Positions 44,749-53,576 are shown, counted from the first letter of the stretch. The stretch is 64,000 nucleotides of DNA from Methylobacterium dankookense (GCF_902141855.1 NZ_CABFVH010000003.1:124001-188000), one strand, 5' to 3'. Notes: generated from the sequence alone by a model not told the origin. Numbers and translations: made by a program.

Positions 44749-45666
44749 ATGCTGGAGCCCACCACATCCCGCCGCGCGGCCTTGCGCCACCTCACCGAAG
44801 CCCTCCAGGCCGCCGGCATCGACAATGCCGCGGGCGAGGCGCGCTTCCTCCTGCTGGACCTGCTCGCTCTCGAGCCCTTCGACCTCGTCGGCGGGGGCGA
44901 AAAGGCGGTCGGCGAGGCGGGCGCGGACCGCCTCGCCAGGGCGCTCGACCGGCGCCGGGCGGGCGAGCCGGTGGCGCGCATCCTCGGCGCCTGGGAGTTC
45001 TGGGGCCTGCCGTTCCGCCTCTCGCCCGAGACCCTGGTGCCGCGCCCGGACACCGAGACCCTGGTGGAGGCCGCCCTGCGCCTGCTGCCGGACAAGGCGG
45101 CCCCGGCGCGCATCCTCGACCTCGGCACCGGCAGCGGCTGCATCCTGGTGGCGCTGCTGAGCGAGCGCCCCGCCGCCTTCGGCCTCGGCATCGACCGCTC
45201 CGAGGGGGCGCTGCGCACCGCGCGGGAGAACGCGCGGCGGAACGGCGTCGGCGACCGCGCCGCCTTCCTGGCGGGCGATTGGTGCGATGGGCTGTCCGGC
45301 CCCCCTTTCGATCTGGTTGTGTCGAACCCACCTTACATCGCGAGCGGGGTGATCCCGGCTCTCGCCCGCGAGGTCCGGGAGCACGATCCGGCCGCCGCCC
45401 TCGATGGCGGCGCCGACGGCCTCGACGCCTATCGCCGGATCCTGGCCGGGCTCGGGCCGCATCTCGCGCCCGGCGCGCCGGTGCTGTTCGAGATCGGTTT
45501 CGATCAGGCCGGGGATCTGCGAAGACTTGGCCCGGAAGCGGGTTTCGCCCTGCACGAAGTCGTGCGCGACCTGGCCGGCCATGAACGCGTCACGATCCTG
45601 GCTCAGGACGTGAGCGAGCGCGGCCCGGCCGTCCATTCGCAGGGGACTGGGAAAAATGCTTGTTGA
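44749..45666 (+). CDS. prmC: Release factor glutamine N5-methyltransferase
   Basis: PrmC methylates the Gln of the GGQ motif in release factors, matching its position after prfA. The 305-residue protein has an N-terminal helical domain and a SAM-binding domain with ILDLGTGSGCILVALL and the catalytic NPPY in LVVSNPPYIAS. The first substrate-contact block LGAWEFWGLPFRLSPETLVP is also present. The last 20 residues after VTILAQDV are an extra polar tail. ATG 44749 lies at the right edge of the family B repeat. Confidence 0.95.
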   Translation: MLEPTTSRRAALRHLTEALQAAGIDNAAGEARFLLLDLLALEPFDLVGGGEKAVGEAGADRLARALDRRRAGEPVARILGAWEFWGLPFRLSPETLVPRPDTETLVEAALRLLPDKAAPARILDLGTGSGCILVALLSERPAAFGLGIDRSEGALRTARENARRNGVGDRAAFLAGDWCDGLSGPPFDLVVSNPPYIASGVIPALAREVREHDPAAALDGGADGLDAYRRILAGLGPHLAPGAPVLFEIGFDQAGDLRRLGPEAGFALHEVVRDLAGHERVTILAQDVSERGPAVHSQGTGKNAC

Positions 45667-46030
45667 GTTTGGCGATCGCAGTTAAAGTCGGCTTGCAGAT
45701 CGCGAACGTTTCGTTAAGACGGACGTCCGTAGGATCGTCGGCGTACATTCCGCCGAGCTGTTCGCCGATCTCTACACCACCGGACAAGCACGTGATCGAC
45801 CCCGTGCAGAGGTCCGGTGCCACTCGAACCTGACAATCGAGCGGTGTTGCGACGCCGGCAACGGGCCCGGGCGATCGAGACAGGCAACCGACAGGTAGGC
45901 GCAGTGCCCGGATCGTCGCGGCGCGAGCTGCCGGACCGGGCCGCCGGAGCAAGCCGGGCCGGGACCAGGCTCGACCGGCCGATGCCGCAGACCAGACGCC
46001 TTTCGCGTGAACGAGGGTCATCTGAGACCG
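45667..46030. other. Gene-free leader of DUF4167 gene
   Basis: These 364 bases show no coding frame. They should hold the promoter and a long leader of the DUF4167 gene. The left part is AT-richer than its flanks, with GTTAAAG and CGTTAAGA tracts, and includes the 12-bp palindrome ACGGACGTCCGT at 45719. I found no recognisable riboswitch. Confidence 0.4.
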
Positions 46031-47101
46031 ATGAGACCAAACCAGAATCGACGGATGCGCGGCCGCAACCGGCCGAAGGGACCCAACCCGCTAACCCGTT
46101 CGTACGAATCCAACGGCCCCGACGTTAAGATCCGCGGCACTGCTCAGCATATCGCCGACAAGTACGCCCAGCTCGCGCGCGACGCGCTGGCGGCTGGCGA
46201 TCCTGTCGCCGCCGAGAACTACTTCCAGCACGGCGAGCACTATTTCCGCATCATTTCGAGCGCCCAGGACCAGAACCGGCCGCAGCCAGGTGCCGGCTAT
46301 GCCCGCCAGCCCTTCGAGGACGAGCTCGAGGACGGCGAGGACGAGGGTCAGGGTCCCGGCCAGAACGGCCAGGGCTACGGCGCCTACGGCGACGAGTACG
46401 ATCCCGGCCAGCAGCCGCAGCCCTACGAGAACCGCGGCGAGCCGCAGGACGGCCGCCGCAACGACCGGCGCGACCGCTTCCAGAACCGGAACGACCGCCC
46501 GCGCTTCGACAACCAGGGGCGCCAGGACAATCGTCAGGACGGCCGCCAGGAGAACCGGCAGGACCGGTTCGAGGGCCGGCAGGACTACCAGCCGCGCCAG
46601 GATTACCGCTCCGACAACCGCCAGGAGCGGGGCGACTACCCCCGGCAGGACCGGCAGGACCGCGGCGACCGGCCGGAGCGCCAGGATCGCGTCGAGCGCC
46701 AAGACCGCGTCGAGCGGCAAGATCGCGCTGAGCGGCAAGATCGCCCCGAACGCCAGGATCGTGTCGAGCGGCAGGAGCGCGCCGAGCGCCCGGACCGTCA
46801 GGAGCGGGCCGAGCAGCCGCGCCAGGAGCGAGAGAGCGGCTTCCGCCGCGAGCGCCGCCGCGAGGAGCGCCAGCCCGTCGAGGAGGCTCCTGCCGGCCTT
46901 CCCGCCTTCCTGATGACGCCGCCGCGCCCGGCCCCCGCGCCGGAGCCCGCCGCCCCGGCCGAGCCGGCCCCGCCGCCGGCCGAGGCCGCGGAGGAGGCAC
47001 CCGCGCCGAAGCCGCGCCGCCGCCGCCGCCCGCGCTACGAGGGCCCCGAGGGTGAGGGCGGCGAGAAGGCAACCGCCGACACCGCCTCCTCGGCGGAGTA
47101 A
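46031..47101 (+). CDS. DUF4167 low-complexity, charged protein
   Basis: A 356-residue protein with a conserved N-terminal DUF4167 domain (residues 1 to about 80): a basic start MRPNQNRRMRGRNR, the SNGPDVKIRGTAQHIADKYA block and NYFQHGEHYFRI. The rest is disordered: a Gln/Asn/Arg/Asp-rich part, seven copies of a six-residue R-Q-D-R-x-E unit (residues 217-258), a Pro/Ala-rich stretch and a basic end (PKPRRRRRPRYEG). Such composition suggests RNA binding or condensate formation, which is inference. In alphaproteobacteria it commonly follows prmC. A perfect terminator lies 20 bases after the stop codon. ATG 46031 starts at the conserved domain. Confidence 0.85.
   Translation: MRPNQNRRMRGRNRPKGPNPLTRSYESNGPDVKIRGTAQHIADKYAQLARDALAAGDPVAAENYFQHGEHYFRIISSAQDQNRPQPGAGYARQPFEDELEDGEDEGQGPGQNGQGYGAYGDEYDPGQQPQPYENRGEPQDGRRNDRRDRFQNRNDRPRFDNQGRQDNRQDGRQENRQDRFEGRQDYQPRQDYRSDNRQERGDYPRQDRQDRGDRPERQDRVERQDRVERQDRAERQDRPERQDRVERQERAERPDRQERAEQPRQERESGFRRERRREERQPVEEAPAGLPAFLMTPPRPAPAPEPAAPAEPAPPPAEAAEEAPAPKPRRRRRPRYEGPEGEGGEKATADTASSAE
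46679..46804 (+). repeat. Seven 18-bp tandem units inside the DUF4167 gene
   Basis: Seven consecutive in-frame 18-bp units of the form CGCCAGGATCGCGTCGAG encode the hexapeptide R-Q-D-R-x-E. Sequence differences are mostly at third positions and at the variable fifth residue. The array is coding, not a CRISPR or minisatellite outside genes. Confidence 0.8.
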
Positions 47102-47120
47102 CGGCCTCCCAAGGATCACG

Positions 47121-47153
47121 AGCCGCCCCGGGAGCCTCCCGGGGCGGCTTTTT
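47121..47153 (+). terminator. Factor-independent terminator
   Basis: A perfect 13-bp stem (AGCCGCCCCGGGA, loop GCC, complement) followed by TTTTT. It ends the DUF4167 transcript and touches the stop codon of the convergent next gene. This is the clearest intrinsic terminator in the window. Confidence 0.9.
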
Positions 47154-47902
47154 CATGCCCGGTCCACTGCCCGCCGCGCCGCCGCCCAGTCCGGATAGGC
47201 GCGGACGCGGTGGATCAGCCGCCGGTTCGCCGCGGCCTCGCCGAAGGGCGCGATTTCCCACTCCCAGGCGCGGAACGGCGCGGGCAGGCGCACCCCGTGC
47301 AGCAGGTCGAGCGTGTCGGTGATCCGGCCCGCCCGGTCCTCCTCGCGCTGGTCGGTATCGGTGATCAGGCAGACCCGGCCGGGCAGCGCGTCGAGGGCGG
47401 CGAGATGGGCGGAGACGATCTGGCCGCCGAGCCCCTCCGGTACGGCCGAGCCGCGCGCCTCGCAGCGGTCGAGCGGAACGATCGGCAGCTGCGAGAGGAG
47501 GTTCGCCGAGATCGTGAGGTCGGCCGGGCCGCAGAGCGCGGCGACCGCCTCCGCGACGAGGTCCACGGTGACGAGACGGACGTTTCCGTGGCGCCGCGCC
47601 GCGAGGCGGGCGCCGAGCGGATGCACCGCGTCGGCGAGGACCACGCTGCGGAACCGGGCCGCGAGTTCGGCGAGCGGCACGTCGGCGAGGCCGCCGGAGC
47701 CGAGCACTATCACGCTCTCGCGCCGGGGCAGGTCCGCGGCGGCCGCAAGCATCGCGGTCCGCGCCGCCGCGCAATGGGGCGCCCAGGCCCGGCGGCAGCG
47801 CCGGGCGCGGCTCGTCAGCAGGATGCTCTCGCGCACGTAGCCGAGGCGGCGGTGCCGCCAGGGCGCGGGCGTGACGAGATAGAGGGCGAGGTCGAGGAGC
47901 AC
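47153..47902 (-). CDS. Methyltransferase-like hypothetical protein
   Basis: A 249-residue protein with a Rossmann-like core: VIVLGSGGLADVPL resembles SAM-binding motif I, and VVLADAVHP resembles the strand ending in the acidic ribose-binding residue. NLLSQLP may be motif IV-like. I cannot name the family. There is no signal peptide or membrane segment. It converges on the DUF4167 gene and is separated from rlmE by a family A repeat, so it is probably transcribed alone. Function as a methyltransferase is plausible only. Confidence 0.65.
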   Translation of the reverse strand: MLLDLALYLVTPAPWRHRRLGYVRESILLTSRARRCRRAWAPHCAAARTAMLAAAADLPRRESVIVLGSGGLADVPLAELAARFRSVVLADAVHPLGARLAARRHGNVRLVTVDLVAEAVAALCGPADLTISANLLSQLPIVPLDRCEARGSAVPEGLGGQIVSAHLAALDALPGRVCLITDTDQREEDRAGRITDTLDLLHGVRLPAPFRAWEWEIAPFGEAAANRRLIHRVRAYPDWAAARRAVDRA

Positions 47903-47920
47903 GGACGTGTCGTCGGGTTC

Positions 47921-48034
47921 CGGGTTTCCAAAGGCCTCAGGCCTTTGGCGGGTCCAGGGCAGAGCCCTGGGGCTTCAGGCCAGGGCTCCGCCCCGGCCCC
48001 CCGCCAAAGGGATGATCCCTTCGGGATCCCGGAC
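47921..48034. repeat. Family A intergenic repeat, complete copy
   Basis: Same layout as the copies at 3953 and 32977: TTCCGGGTTTCCAAAGGCCT, GGCGGGTCCAGGGCAGAGCC, then CCGCCAAAGGGATGATCCCT and TCGGGATCCCGG. It abuts the stop codon of rlmE on the minus strand. The left arm differs (AAAGGCCTCAGGCCTTT instead of AAAGGGATGATCCCTTT) but keeps its symmetry. Confidence 0.75.
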
Positions 48035-48036
48035 CT

Positions 48037-48765
48037 TCAGTCTTCGTCGGATTCCGCCACGGCGCGGCCGGCCGGGCCGCGATAGCCGGTGGCGAGCACG
48101 TAGAGCTCGCTCGAGTCGGCCCGGCTCGCCGGCGGCTTGATGTGCCGCACGGTCGCGAAATCGCGCTTGAGGTCGGTGAGGAGCGCGCCCTCGGTGCCGC
48201 CCTGCAGCACCTTGGCGAGGTAGGCGCCGCCGGGCGCGAGCACCTCGCGGGCGAACTCGGCCGCGGTCTCGGCGAGCCCGATGATGCGCAGGTGGTCGGT
48301 CTTCTTGTGGCCGGTGGCGTTGGCGGCCATGTCGGACATCACGAGGTCGGCCGGCCCGCCAAGCATCTCGGTCAGCCGGGCGGGCGCCGCGGGATCGAGG
48401 AAGTCGAGGGTGATGAACTCGACGCCGGCCATCGGCTCGATCTCGAGGAGGTCGATGCCGACGATGCGGCCCTCCGGCCCGACCGTGCGGGCGGCCACCT
48501 GCGACCAGCCGCCGGGGGCCGCGCCAAGATCCACGATGCGCTGGCCCGGCTTCAGGAGCTTGCAGCGCTCGTCGATCTCGATGAGCTTGTAGGCCGCGCG
48601 CGAGCGATAGCCCTCGCGCTTGGCCCGGGCCACGTAGGGGTCGTTGAGCTGGCGCTCCAGCCAGCGCTTCTGCGAGACGGTGCGCCCGCGGGCGGTCTTC
48701 ACCCGCTGCTTCAGGTCGGCCCGCACGCCGCCGGTGGAATTCGAGCCGCCGCGTCGATCGCTCAC
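48037..48765 (-). CDS. rlmE: 23S rRNA (uridine-2'-O-)-methyltransferase
   Basis: RlmE (FtsJ/RrmJ) methylates U2552 in the ribosomal A loop. The 242-residue protein has the SAM motif [16 protein letters not shown] and the K-D-K-E tetrad: Lys in YKLIEIDE, Asp in [14 protein letters not shown], Lys in YLAKVLQGG and Glu in [11 protein letters not shown]. An alphaproteobacterial N-terminal extension of about 30 residues is present. It overlaps the upstream ppx/gppA gene by 4 bases, so the two are co-transcribed, an arrangement common in this class. Confidence 0.95.
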   Translation of the reverse strand: MSDRRGGSNSTGGVRADLKQRVKTARGRTVSQKRWLERQLNDPYVARAKREGYRSRAAYKLIEIDERCKLLKPGQRIVDLGAAPGGWSQVAARTVGPEGRIVGIDLLEIEPMAGVEFITLDFLDPAAPARLTEMLGGPADLVMSDMAANATGHKKTDHLRIIGLAETAAEFAREVLAPGGAYLAKVLQGGTEGALLTDLKRDFATVRHIKPPASRADSSELYVLATGYRGPAGRAVAESDED

Positions 48766-49838
48766 CGCCAGCCCCCGCGGCGCCAGACGCCGTCCTCACG
48801 CATCATGTTCATCAGAAGGCCCTCGCGCAGGCCGCGGTCGGCGATGCGCAGGCGGTCGGACGGGAAGGCCCGGCGGATCGCCTCCAGGATGGCGCAGCCC
48901 GCGAGCACGAGGTCGGCCCGGTCGCGGCCGATGCAGGGGTTGTCGGCCCGCTGCTCGAGCCGCGTGTCGAGGAGGTCGCCGATGGCGCTCTCGACCTCGG
49001 CATCGCTCATCCACAGGCCATCGACCCGGCGCCGTTCGTAGCGCACGAGGCGCAGATGCATCGCCGCGATGGTGGTGACGGTGCCGGAGGTGCCGAGCAG
49101 GTGGAAATGCGGCGCGGTGGCGGCCGGGGCCGCGCGCAGGGCGAAGGCGGCGAGCTTGTCGACCACCTCCTCCACCATGCCCTCGAAGGAGAGCCGCGTG
49201 ACCTCGCTGCCACCGTGGCGCTCGGCCAGCGTCACCACGCCGACGGGCAGCGAATCCCAGGCCCGGATCCGCCGGGTCGGGTCGGCGGAGGGGTTGGCCG
49301 CCGCACCGTCGAGCCAGGCGATCTCGGTGGAGCCGCCGCCGATGTCGAAGATCACCACCGATTCGGCGCGCGGGTCGGCGAGCGCCGCGCAGCCCGTGAC
49401 CGCGAGATAGGCCTCGGTCTGCCGGTCCACGATCTCGAGGTCGAGGCCGACCTCCTCGCGCACCCGCTCGACGAAGGCGGCGCCGTTCACCGCGAGGCGG
49501 CAGGCCTCGGTGGCGATGATCTTGGCCCGGCGCACGCCGCGGGCCTGCATCTTGGCGCGGCAGACCCGCAGCGCCTCGACGGTGCGCTCGATCGCCGCCT
49601 CGCTGAGCCGGTCGGAGCTGCCGAGCCCCTCGCCGAGCCGCACGATCCGCGAGAAGGCGTCCACCACGCGGAAGCCGGCCCCCGTCGGCTCGGCGACGAG
49701 CAGGCGGCAATTGTTGGTGCCGAGATCCAGCGCCGCGTAGACGTTGCGCCGGCCGTCGCGGCCCGCCGCCCGCTCGCGCAGGCCCTCTGCACCGGCTGCG
49801 GGGCGGGCCGGCGCGGCAAAGGCGCTCTCGTCCCTCAT
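48762..49838 (-). CDS. Ppx/GppA-family exopolyphosphatase
   Basis: A 358-residue protein of the Ppx/GppA family, which removes phosphate from polyphosphate or converts pppGpp to ppGpp. The sugar-kinase-like ATPase fold is clear: [46 protein letters not shown] and [17 protein letters not shown]. It is the short form without the C-terminal HD-like domain. The first 30 residues are Ala-rich and variable. It is the first gene of a two-gene unit with rlmE. Confidence 0.9.
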   Translation of the reverse strand: MRDESAFAAPARPAAGAEGLRERAAGRDGRRNVYAALDLGTNNCRLLVAEPTGAGFRVVDAFSRIVRLGEGLGSSDRLSEAAIERTVEALRVCRAKMQARGVRRAKIIATEACRLAVNGAAFVERVREEVGLDLEIVDRQTEAYLAVTGCAALADPRAESVVIFDIGGGSTEIAWLDGAAANPSADPTRRIRAWDSLPVGVVTLAERHGGSEVTRLSFEGMVEEVVDKLAAFALRAAPAATAPHFHLLGTSGTVTTIAAMHLRLVRYERRRVDGLWMSDAEVESAIGDLLDTRLEQRADNPCIGRDRADLVLAGCAILEAIRRAFPSDRLRIADRGLREGLLMNMMREDGVWRRGGWR

Positions 49839-50005
49839 CGGCGCAGTCGAACTCTCTCACTCGGACCGGGGTTCGGGCGCCCGGCCATCCATTCAGGGTT
49901 GAACCTACAGGGTCGGCCGCGAACTGCAAACGGCGGATATGGGGATGGAACGCCGCTGCCCGGGCGGATCCGGACGGCGCGGCGGCGCTCCGCCAGCGGC
50001 CGGTA

Positions 50006-50479
50006 TCAGGCGATCGCCTTGCCGAGGCTCGCGGCGCGGGGCGTCGGGCGCAGCAGGCTCTTCACCTGCCCGTAGGGACGGGGCCGGTTGATCACCTCGT
50101 CGAGGCGCGACCACAGAGTCTTGGGCGAGAAGGGCTTTGCGATGATCTCGTTGACGCCGAGCGAGATCGCCCGGTCGACCACGTTGCGGCGGGGCTGGGC
50201 CAGCATGAGAATGATGGGGATCGTCGGGCAGGGCGAGGTCGTCGGGGTGCGGGCGAGGCGGATGAACTCCTCGCCCGAGAGGATGGCGAGGTCCCAGTCG
50301 ATGATGCTGATGTCCGGCTTGCTCTCGGCGAGGACGCCGAGCGCCTCGGCCCCGTCCGGCGCCTCCAGGATGCGCTTGATGCCGACGCGCATGAGCATGT
50401 CGCGCACGATTCGGCGGATGTAGAGGCTCTCGTCCACGATGAGGGCCGAAAGGTCCGGGAATGTCGGGGTCGCGATCAT
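50006..50479 (-). CDS. Atypical single-domain response regulator
   Basis: A receiver-only protein of 157 residues. The acidic pocket is LIVDESLYIR, the phospho-acceptor Asp is in ISIIDWDLAILSGEEF, and the conserved Lys is in IIAKPFSP. Where receivers normally have a Thr or Ser before Ala, the strand reads PIILMLAQPRR, without a hydroxyl residue at that place. A basic, Pro-containing tail of 25 residues follows. It stands alone in front of the cold-shock gene region. It may still bind a partner but could signal differently. Confidence 0.8.
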   Translation of the reverse strand: MIATPTFPDLSALIVDESLYIRRIVRDMLMRVGIKRILEAPDGAEALGVLAESKPDISIIDWDLAILSGEEFIRLARTPTTSPCPTIPIILMLAQPRRNVVDRAISLGVNEIIAKPFSPKTLWSRLDEVINRPRPYGQVKSLLRPTPRAASLGKAIA

Positions 50480-50829
50480 CGGGGCGCGGCGGCGTCGTCT
50501 CGGCGGCGTGGCAGGCGGGGAAAGCCTAGCAAGCCACTGTTTGCACTTCGCTAACGCGCTCGCGCAGAGCGCAGGAACGGGTGGGGGGACCCGCCGGAGG
50601 CCCGGCTTCCAGCCCAGTTCGGCTCTAAAGTGCTGACGGAATTTTAATCGCCCCGTGCCCGGAACGCCACAAGGTCCTTGCAGTCAAAGCGGTATTGCGT
50701 CAGGACTGAGGCGTTGTTCTTGGTTACCGCGACCGGGAGTGATGCGAGAGTGCGGAGCGTGGGCTGTCCCGAGATGGCGCGCACGCGGTATTCGAGACGT
50801 GGGCGGCGGACGGTTTTTGCGAGCTTTCT
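50480..50829. other. Divergent leader between regulator and cold-shock gene
   Basis: This 350-base gap shows no coding frame. It must hold promoters for both divergent genes. The last 190 bases before the cold-shock start (GGAATTTTAATCGCC onwards) may be a long 5' leader, as is usual for cold-shock mRNAs, but no thermosensor structure can be proven by eye. Confidence 0.4.
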
Positions 50830-51612
50830 ATGGGACGTGGTCGTGATTTCAGGGGGCCGCAGAAGCGCGGCTTCGATGATGCAGGCGAGCCGCGGTGGCC
50901 GGATCAGGCCCCGCCGAGCGGGTACGGTGGTGGCGGCGACCGCTTCGGCGGCGGCGGTGGCTTCGGTGGGGGCGGCGGCGGTTTCGACCGTTCGGCGCGC
51001 GCGCCGGTTGCGCCCTCGGGCCCGGAGCGTGATGCCACGGTGAAGTGGTTCAACAAGGAGAAGGGCTTCGGTTTCGTCGAGCTCGGTGACGGCTCGGGCG
51101 ATGCCTTCCTCCACATCCGCGCCGTCGAGGCCGCGGGCCATGACGACCTTCAGCCGGGCACCCGGCTGACGGTCCAGACCGCCCAGGGCCAGAAGGGTCC
51201 GCAGGTCACCAACGTGACCAGCGTCGACACCTCCACGGCCGAGGCCGCTCCTCCGCGTCGCGAGATGCGTCCCCGCTTCGGCGGCGGCGGTGATCGCTTC
51301 GGTGGTGGCGGCGACCGCTTCGGCGGTGGTGGCGATCGCTTCGGCGGCGGCGACCGCTTCGGCGGTGGCGGCGGCGGTGGCCGCTTCGCCTCCGGCCCGT
51401 CGGTCGAGATGAGCGGCACCGTGAAGTGGTACGACCCGGCCAAGGGCTTCGGCTTCGTCTCCGTCAACGACGGCGGCAAGGACGTGTTCGTGCACCGCTC
51501 CGCTCTGTCCCGCGCGGGCCTCGACTCGCTGGCCGAGGGCCAGCAGGTCACGCTCGGCGTGGTCGAGGGCCAGAAGGGCCGCGAGGCCCAGAGCATCACG
51601 GTCCACGACTGA
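50830..51612 (+). CDS. Two-domain cold-shock protein with Gly-rich linkers
   Basis: A 260-residue protein with two cold-shock domains. The first (about 65-130) has RNP1-like KEKGFGFVEL and RNP2-like DAFLHI. The second (about 190-258) has PAKGFGFVSV and DVFVHRSAL. Both are preceded by glycine-rich stretches; the one between them repeats G-G-G-G-D-R-F five times. It binds single-stranded RNA or DNA, and the Gly/Arg/Phe repeats resemble RGG-type regions that favour RNA contacts and condensation, which is inference. A strong hairpin follows 50 bases after the stop. Confidence 0.9.
   Translation: MGRGRDFRGPQKRGFDDAGEPRWPDQAPPSGYGGGGDRFGGGGGFGGGGGGFDRSARAPVAPSGPERDATVKWFNKEKGFGFVELGDGSGDAFLHIRAVEAAGHDDLQPGTRLTVQTAQGQKGPQVTNVTSVDTSTAEAAPPRREMRPRFGGGGDRFGGGGDRFGGGGDRFGGGDRFGGGGGGGRFASGPSVEMSGTVKWYDPAKGFGFVSVNDGGKDVFVHRSALSRAGLDSLAEGQQVTLGVVEGQKGREAQSITVHD
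51277..51390 (+). repeat. Tandem GGCGGTGGCGACCGCTTC units inside cold-shock gene
   Basis: Imperfect in-frame 18-21 bp units encode the repeated G-G-G-(G)-D-R-F motif of the linker between the two cold-shock domains. They are coding and probably expand or shrink by slippage. Confidence 0.7.
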
Positions 51613-51660
51613 TCGGGAGCCGCGGCGGCCTCGCTTCCGCCGCGTTTCTCCAGCGACATC

Positions 51661-51697
51661 GAACGGCGGTCCGGGCACCCGGGCCGCCGTTCCCGTT
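51661..51697 (+). terminator. Hairpin after cold-shock gene
   Basis: GAACGGCGGTCCGGG pairs with CCCGGGCCGCCGTTC (one mismatch) around a CA loop, followed by CCCGTTTCG. It lies between the cold-shock gene and the porin-like stub and could end the former transcript. The T-run is weak. Confidence 0.5.
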
Positions 51698-51713
51698 TCG
51701 AGGCTTCCGCCCC

Positions 51714-51980
51714 ATGCACCCCGTCGCGACCGCGTCCCTGCTGAGCCTCGCGCTCCTGGCGGCCGTGCCGGCCCGGGCCGAGGATTTCACCGGCTTCTAT
51801 GCCGGGCTCAATGCCGGCTACGCCTTCGGCCGCGGCGGCGAGAGCCGCAGGGCCGCGCCCGGCCCGGGTTCTGCGACGGCTGCGGGCAGGACGGGCCCCG
51901 ACCTGCCGCCCAGCGCCGCCGAGGCCGCGCGCCAGATGCGGGGCTCCGGCCGCGCGGAGCGCTGGGCGCTGCCGCGCTGA
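51714..51980 (+). CDS. Short porin-like secreted protein
   Basis: An 88-residue protein with a signal peptide (LLSLALLAAVPARAE, cut near residue 23). The mature start DFTGFYAGLNAGYAFGRG matches the first strand of the Rhizobiales outer-membrane porin family. The rest of the barrel is missing; a Pro/Ser/Ala-rich tail follows and ends in a normal stop codon. It is either a decayed porin gene or a small protein that kept only the export signal and first strand. It starts 17 bases past the cold-shock gene's hairpin. Confidence 0.55.
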   Translation: MHPVATASLLSLALLAAVPARAEDFTGFYAGLNAGYAFGRGGESRRAAPGPGSATAAGRTGPDLPPSAAEAARQMRGSGRAERWALPR

Positions 51981-52204
51981 CGGTCAGCCCCGCACAAGCC
52001 TCGGATGGGAGCCTAACCTCCGCCGCATTGCCGGGTATGAATCGGATCCCGTGCCCGCCCGACGACGCGCGGGCACCGCGACGCGCGTCGTGGTTCCACT
52101 CTCGCGGGCTCTTCATGCCGCCACCCTCCAGAGCGCCCTCTGCCGAGACGGCCGCCGCTTCGGCGAGCGCGCATGCGTCCCGGTACGGGCTGGAAGCGCT
52201 CCAG

Positions 52205-53383
52205 ATGGCGATGCGGCCAGTATCTCCTCTGAGAGGCGCCCCCGCCTGCGCCGGCCTGCTGCTGCTGCTCGCCATAGCGCCCGCCCGCGCCCAGAACGCC
52301 AAGGCGGAGGCGCCGATCCCGGCGGCGACGCTTGCGCAGATGACGGCCAAGGGCACCGGCGCGGCGAGCCCGGTCCTGTTCCGCGCCTACAAGAAGGAAT
52401 CGGAGATCGAGGTCTGGAAGCGGGGCCCGGCCGGCTACGTCCACATCAAGACCTTCCCGATCTGCCGCTGGTCCGGCCAGCTCGGCCCCAAGCGCGCGAA
52501 CGGCGACCGACAGACGCCGGAAGGGTTCTACGCCGTCCCCAAGCGCCAGATGAACCCGAACTCGCGCTACTACCTGTCCTTCGACATCGGCTATCCGAAC
52601 GCCTTCGACCGGGCGCATGGCGGCACCGGCTCGGCGGTGATGGTGCACGGCGTCTGCTCCTCCATGGGCTGCTTCGCCATGACCGACCGCGCGGCCGGCG
52701 AGCTCTACGCCATCGCCCGCGACGCCTTGAACGGCGGCCAGGCCGCCTTCCAGTTCCAGTCCTACCCGTTCCGGATGAGCGCCGAGAACATGGCCCGGCA
52801 CCGGGCCGACCCGAACTACGCCTTCTGGCGCCAGCTCAAGGAGGGCTCGGACCGGTTCGAGGCGACGGGCGAGGAGTTGCAGGTCTCGGTCACGGGCGGG
52901 CGCTACGTCTTCGCCCCCTCGAAGGACCCGGTGAAGGAGGCGGCCGCGACCACCCGCCGGGCGGCCGAGGAGGCGCGCATCGCCGGCCTCGTCGAGGACG
53001 GCTCGCCGGCCGTGCGCACCACCTATTCGGATGGCGGCCAGCACGCCTTCTGGGCCTCGCTGATCACCAAGGGCGTGCCGGTGGGCGAGATCAGCCGGCC
53101 GGAGGCGCTGGCCTATGCCGGCCAGGAGGTGGTGGTGATCGCCGGCCATCGCCGCCCGGCCCCGATCCCGGAGGCGGTCTGGACCGCCTTCCTCGCGCCA
53201 GGCATGCCGATGGCGGACTGGCGGGTGGCCGGCTTCGTCCCCACCTACGCTCGTGCGCCGGACCGCTTCGGCTGGGCCGCCGCCTATGCCGACAGCCTGC
53301 CGCGCCTCGTCGCGGCCGAGCTGGCGAAGCGGGGCCGGACCGCGTCCGCGCCGGGCCTCCTCGCGGCCGCGGAGGGGCTCTGA
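52205..53383 (+). CDS. YafK-type murein L,D-transpeptidase
   Basis: A periplasmic L,D-transpeptidase-family protein of 392 residues. A signal peptide follows the start (LLLLLAIAPARAQ). The catalytic domain has the HG-x-CSSMGC active-site block (MVHGVCSSMGCFAM), with the nucleophilic Cys, preceded by GPKRANGDRQTPEGFYAV. This matches YafK (DpaA), which acts on meso-diaminopimelate links such as the Lpp-peptidoglycan bond in E. coli. The C-terminal 150 residues are an extra Ala-rich region. In-frame starts exist back to 52028, but only the ATG at 52205 or 52211 gives a proper signal peptide. Confidence 0.85.
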   Translation: MAMRPVSPLRGAPACAGLLLLLAIAPARAQNAKAEAPIPAATLAQMTAKGTGAASPVLFRAYKKESEIEVWKRGPAGYVHIKTFPICRWSGQLGPKRANGDRQTPEGFYAVPKRQMNPNSRYYLSFDIGYPNAFDRAHGGTGSAVMVHGVCSSMGCFAMTDRAAGELYAIARDALNGGQAAFQFQSYPFRMSAENMARHRADPNYAFWRQLKEGSDRFEATGEELQVSVTGGRYVFAPSKDPVKEAAATTRRAAEEARIAGLVEDGSPAVRTTYSDGGQHAFWASLITKGVPVGEISRPEALAYAGQEVVVIAGHRRPAPIPEAVWTAFLAPGMPMADWRVAGFVPTYARAPDRFGWAAAYADSLPRLVAAELAKRGRTASAPGLLAAAEGL

Positions 53384-53576
53384 GATGCCCGCGCCGCGGC
53401 GAAGCCACGATACCCGGGAAAACGCCAGCGTGGCCGGAGACCGTGTGCGGGCACGCACATCGCATGCAAGGTGGCCCCACCACCTAATTGCACATCACAG
53501 AGTGGCGGAGTGTCCGCCCGCTCCCCGTGGCCGGCCCGGGCGCATTGACGCCGGCCTGATGAAAGCGTCCTGATCC

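Noticed and set aside
46679..46804. Regular tandem repeats that could suggest a CRISPR array
   Set aside because: Units are 18 bp, without spacers, in frame and coding.
46091..47119. Minus-strand hydrophobic frame opposite the DUF4167 gene
   Set aside because: Leu/Ala/Val richness arises from reading the Arg/Gln/Asp repeats backwards; it overlaps a terminator.
51277..51390. Second set of regular repeats
   Set aside because: Coding Gly-rich units in the cold-shock gene, no spacers.
50644..51678. Long minus-strand frame rich in Ala-Thr-Glu repeats opposite the cold-shock gene
   Set aside because: It is the antisense reading of the Gly-rich linker repeats and has no independent support.
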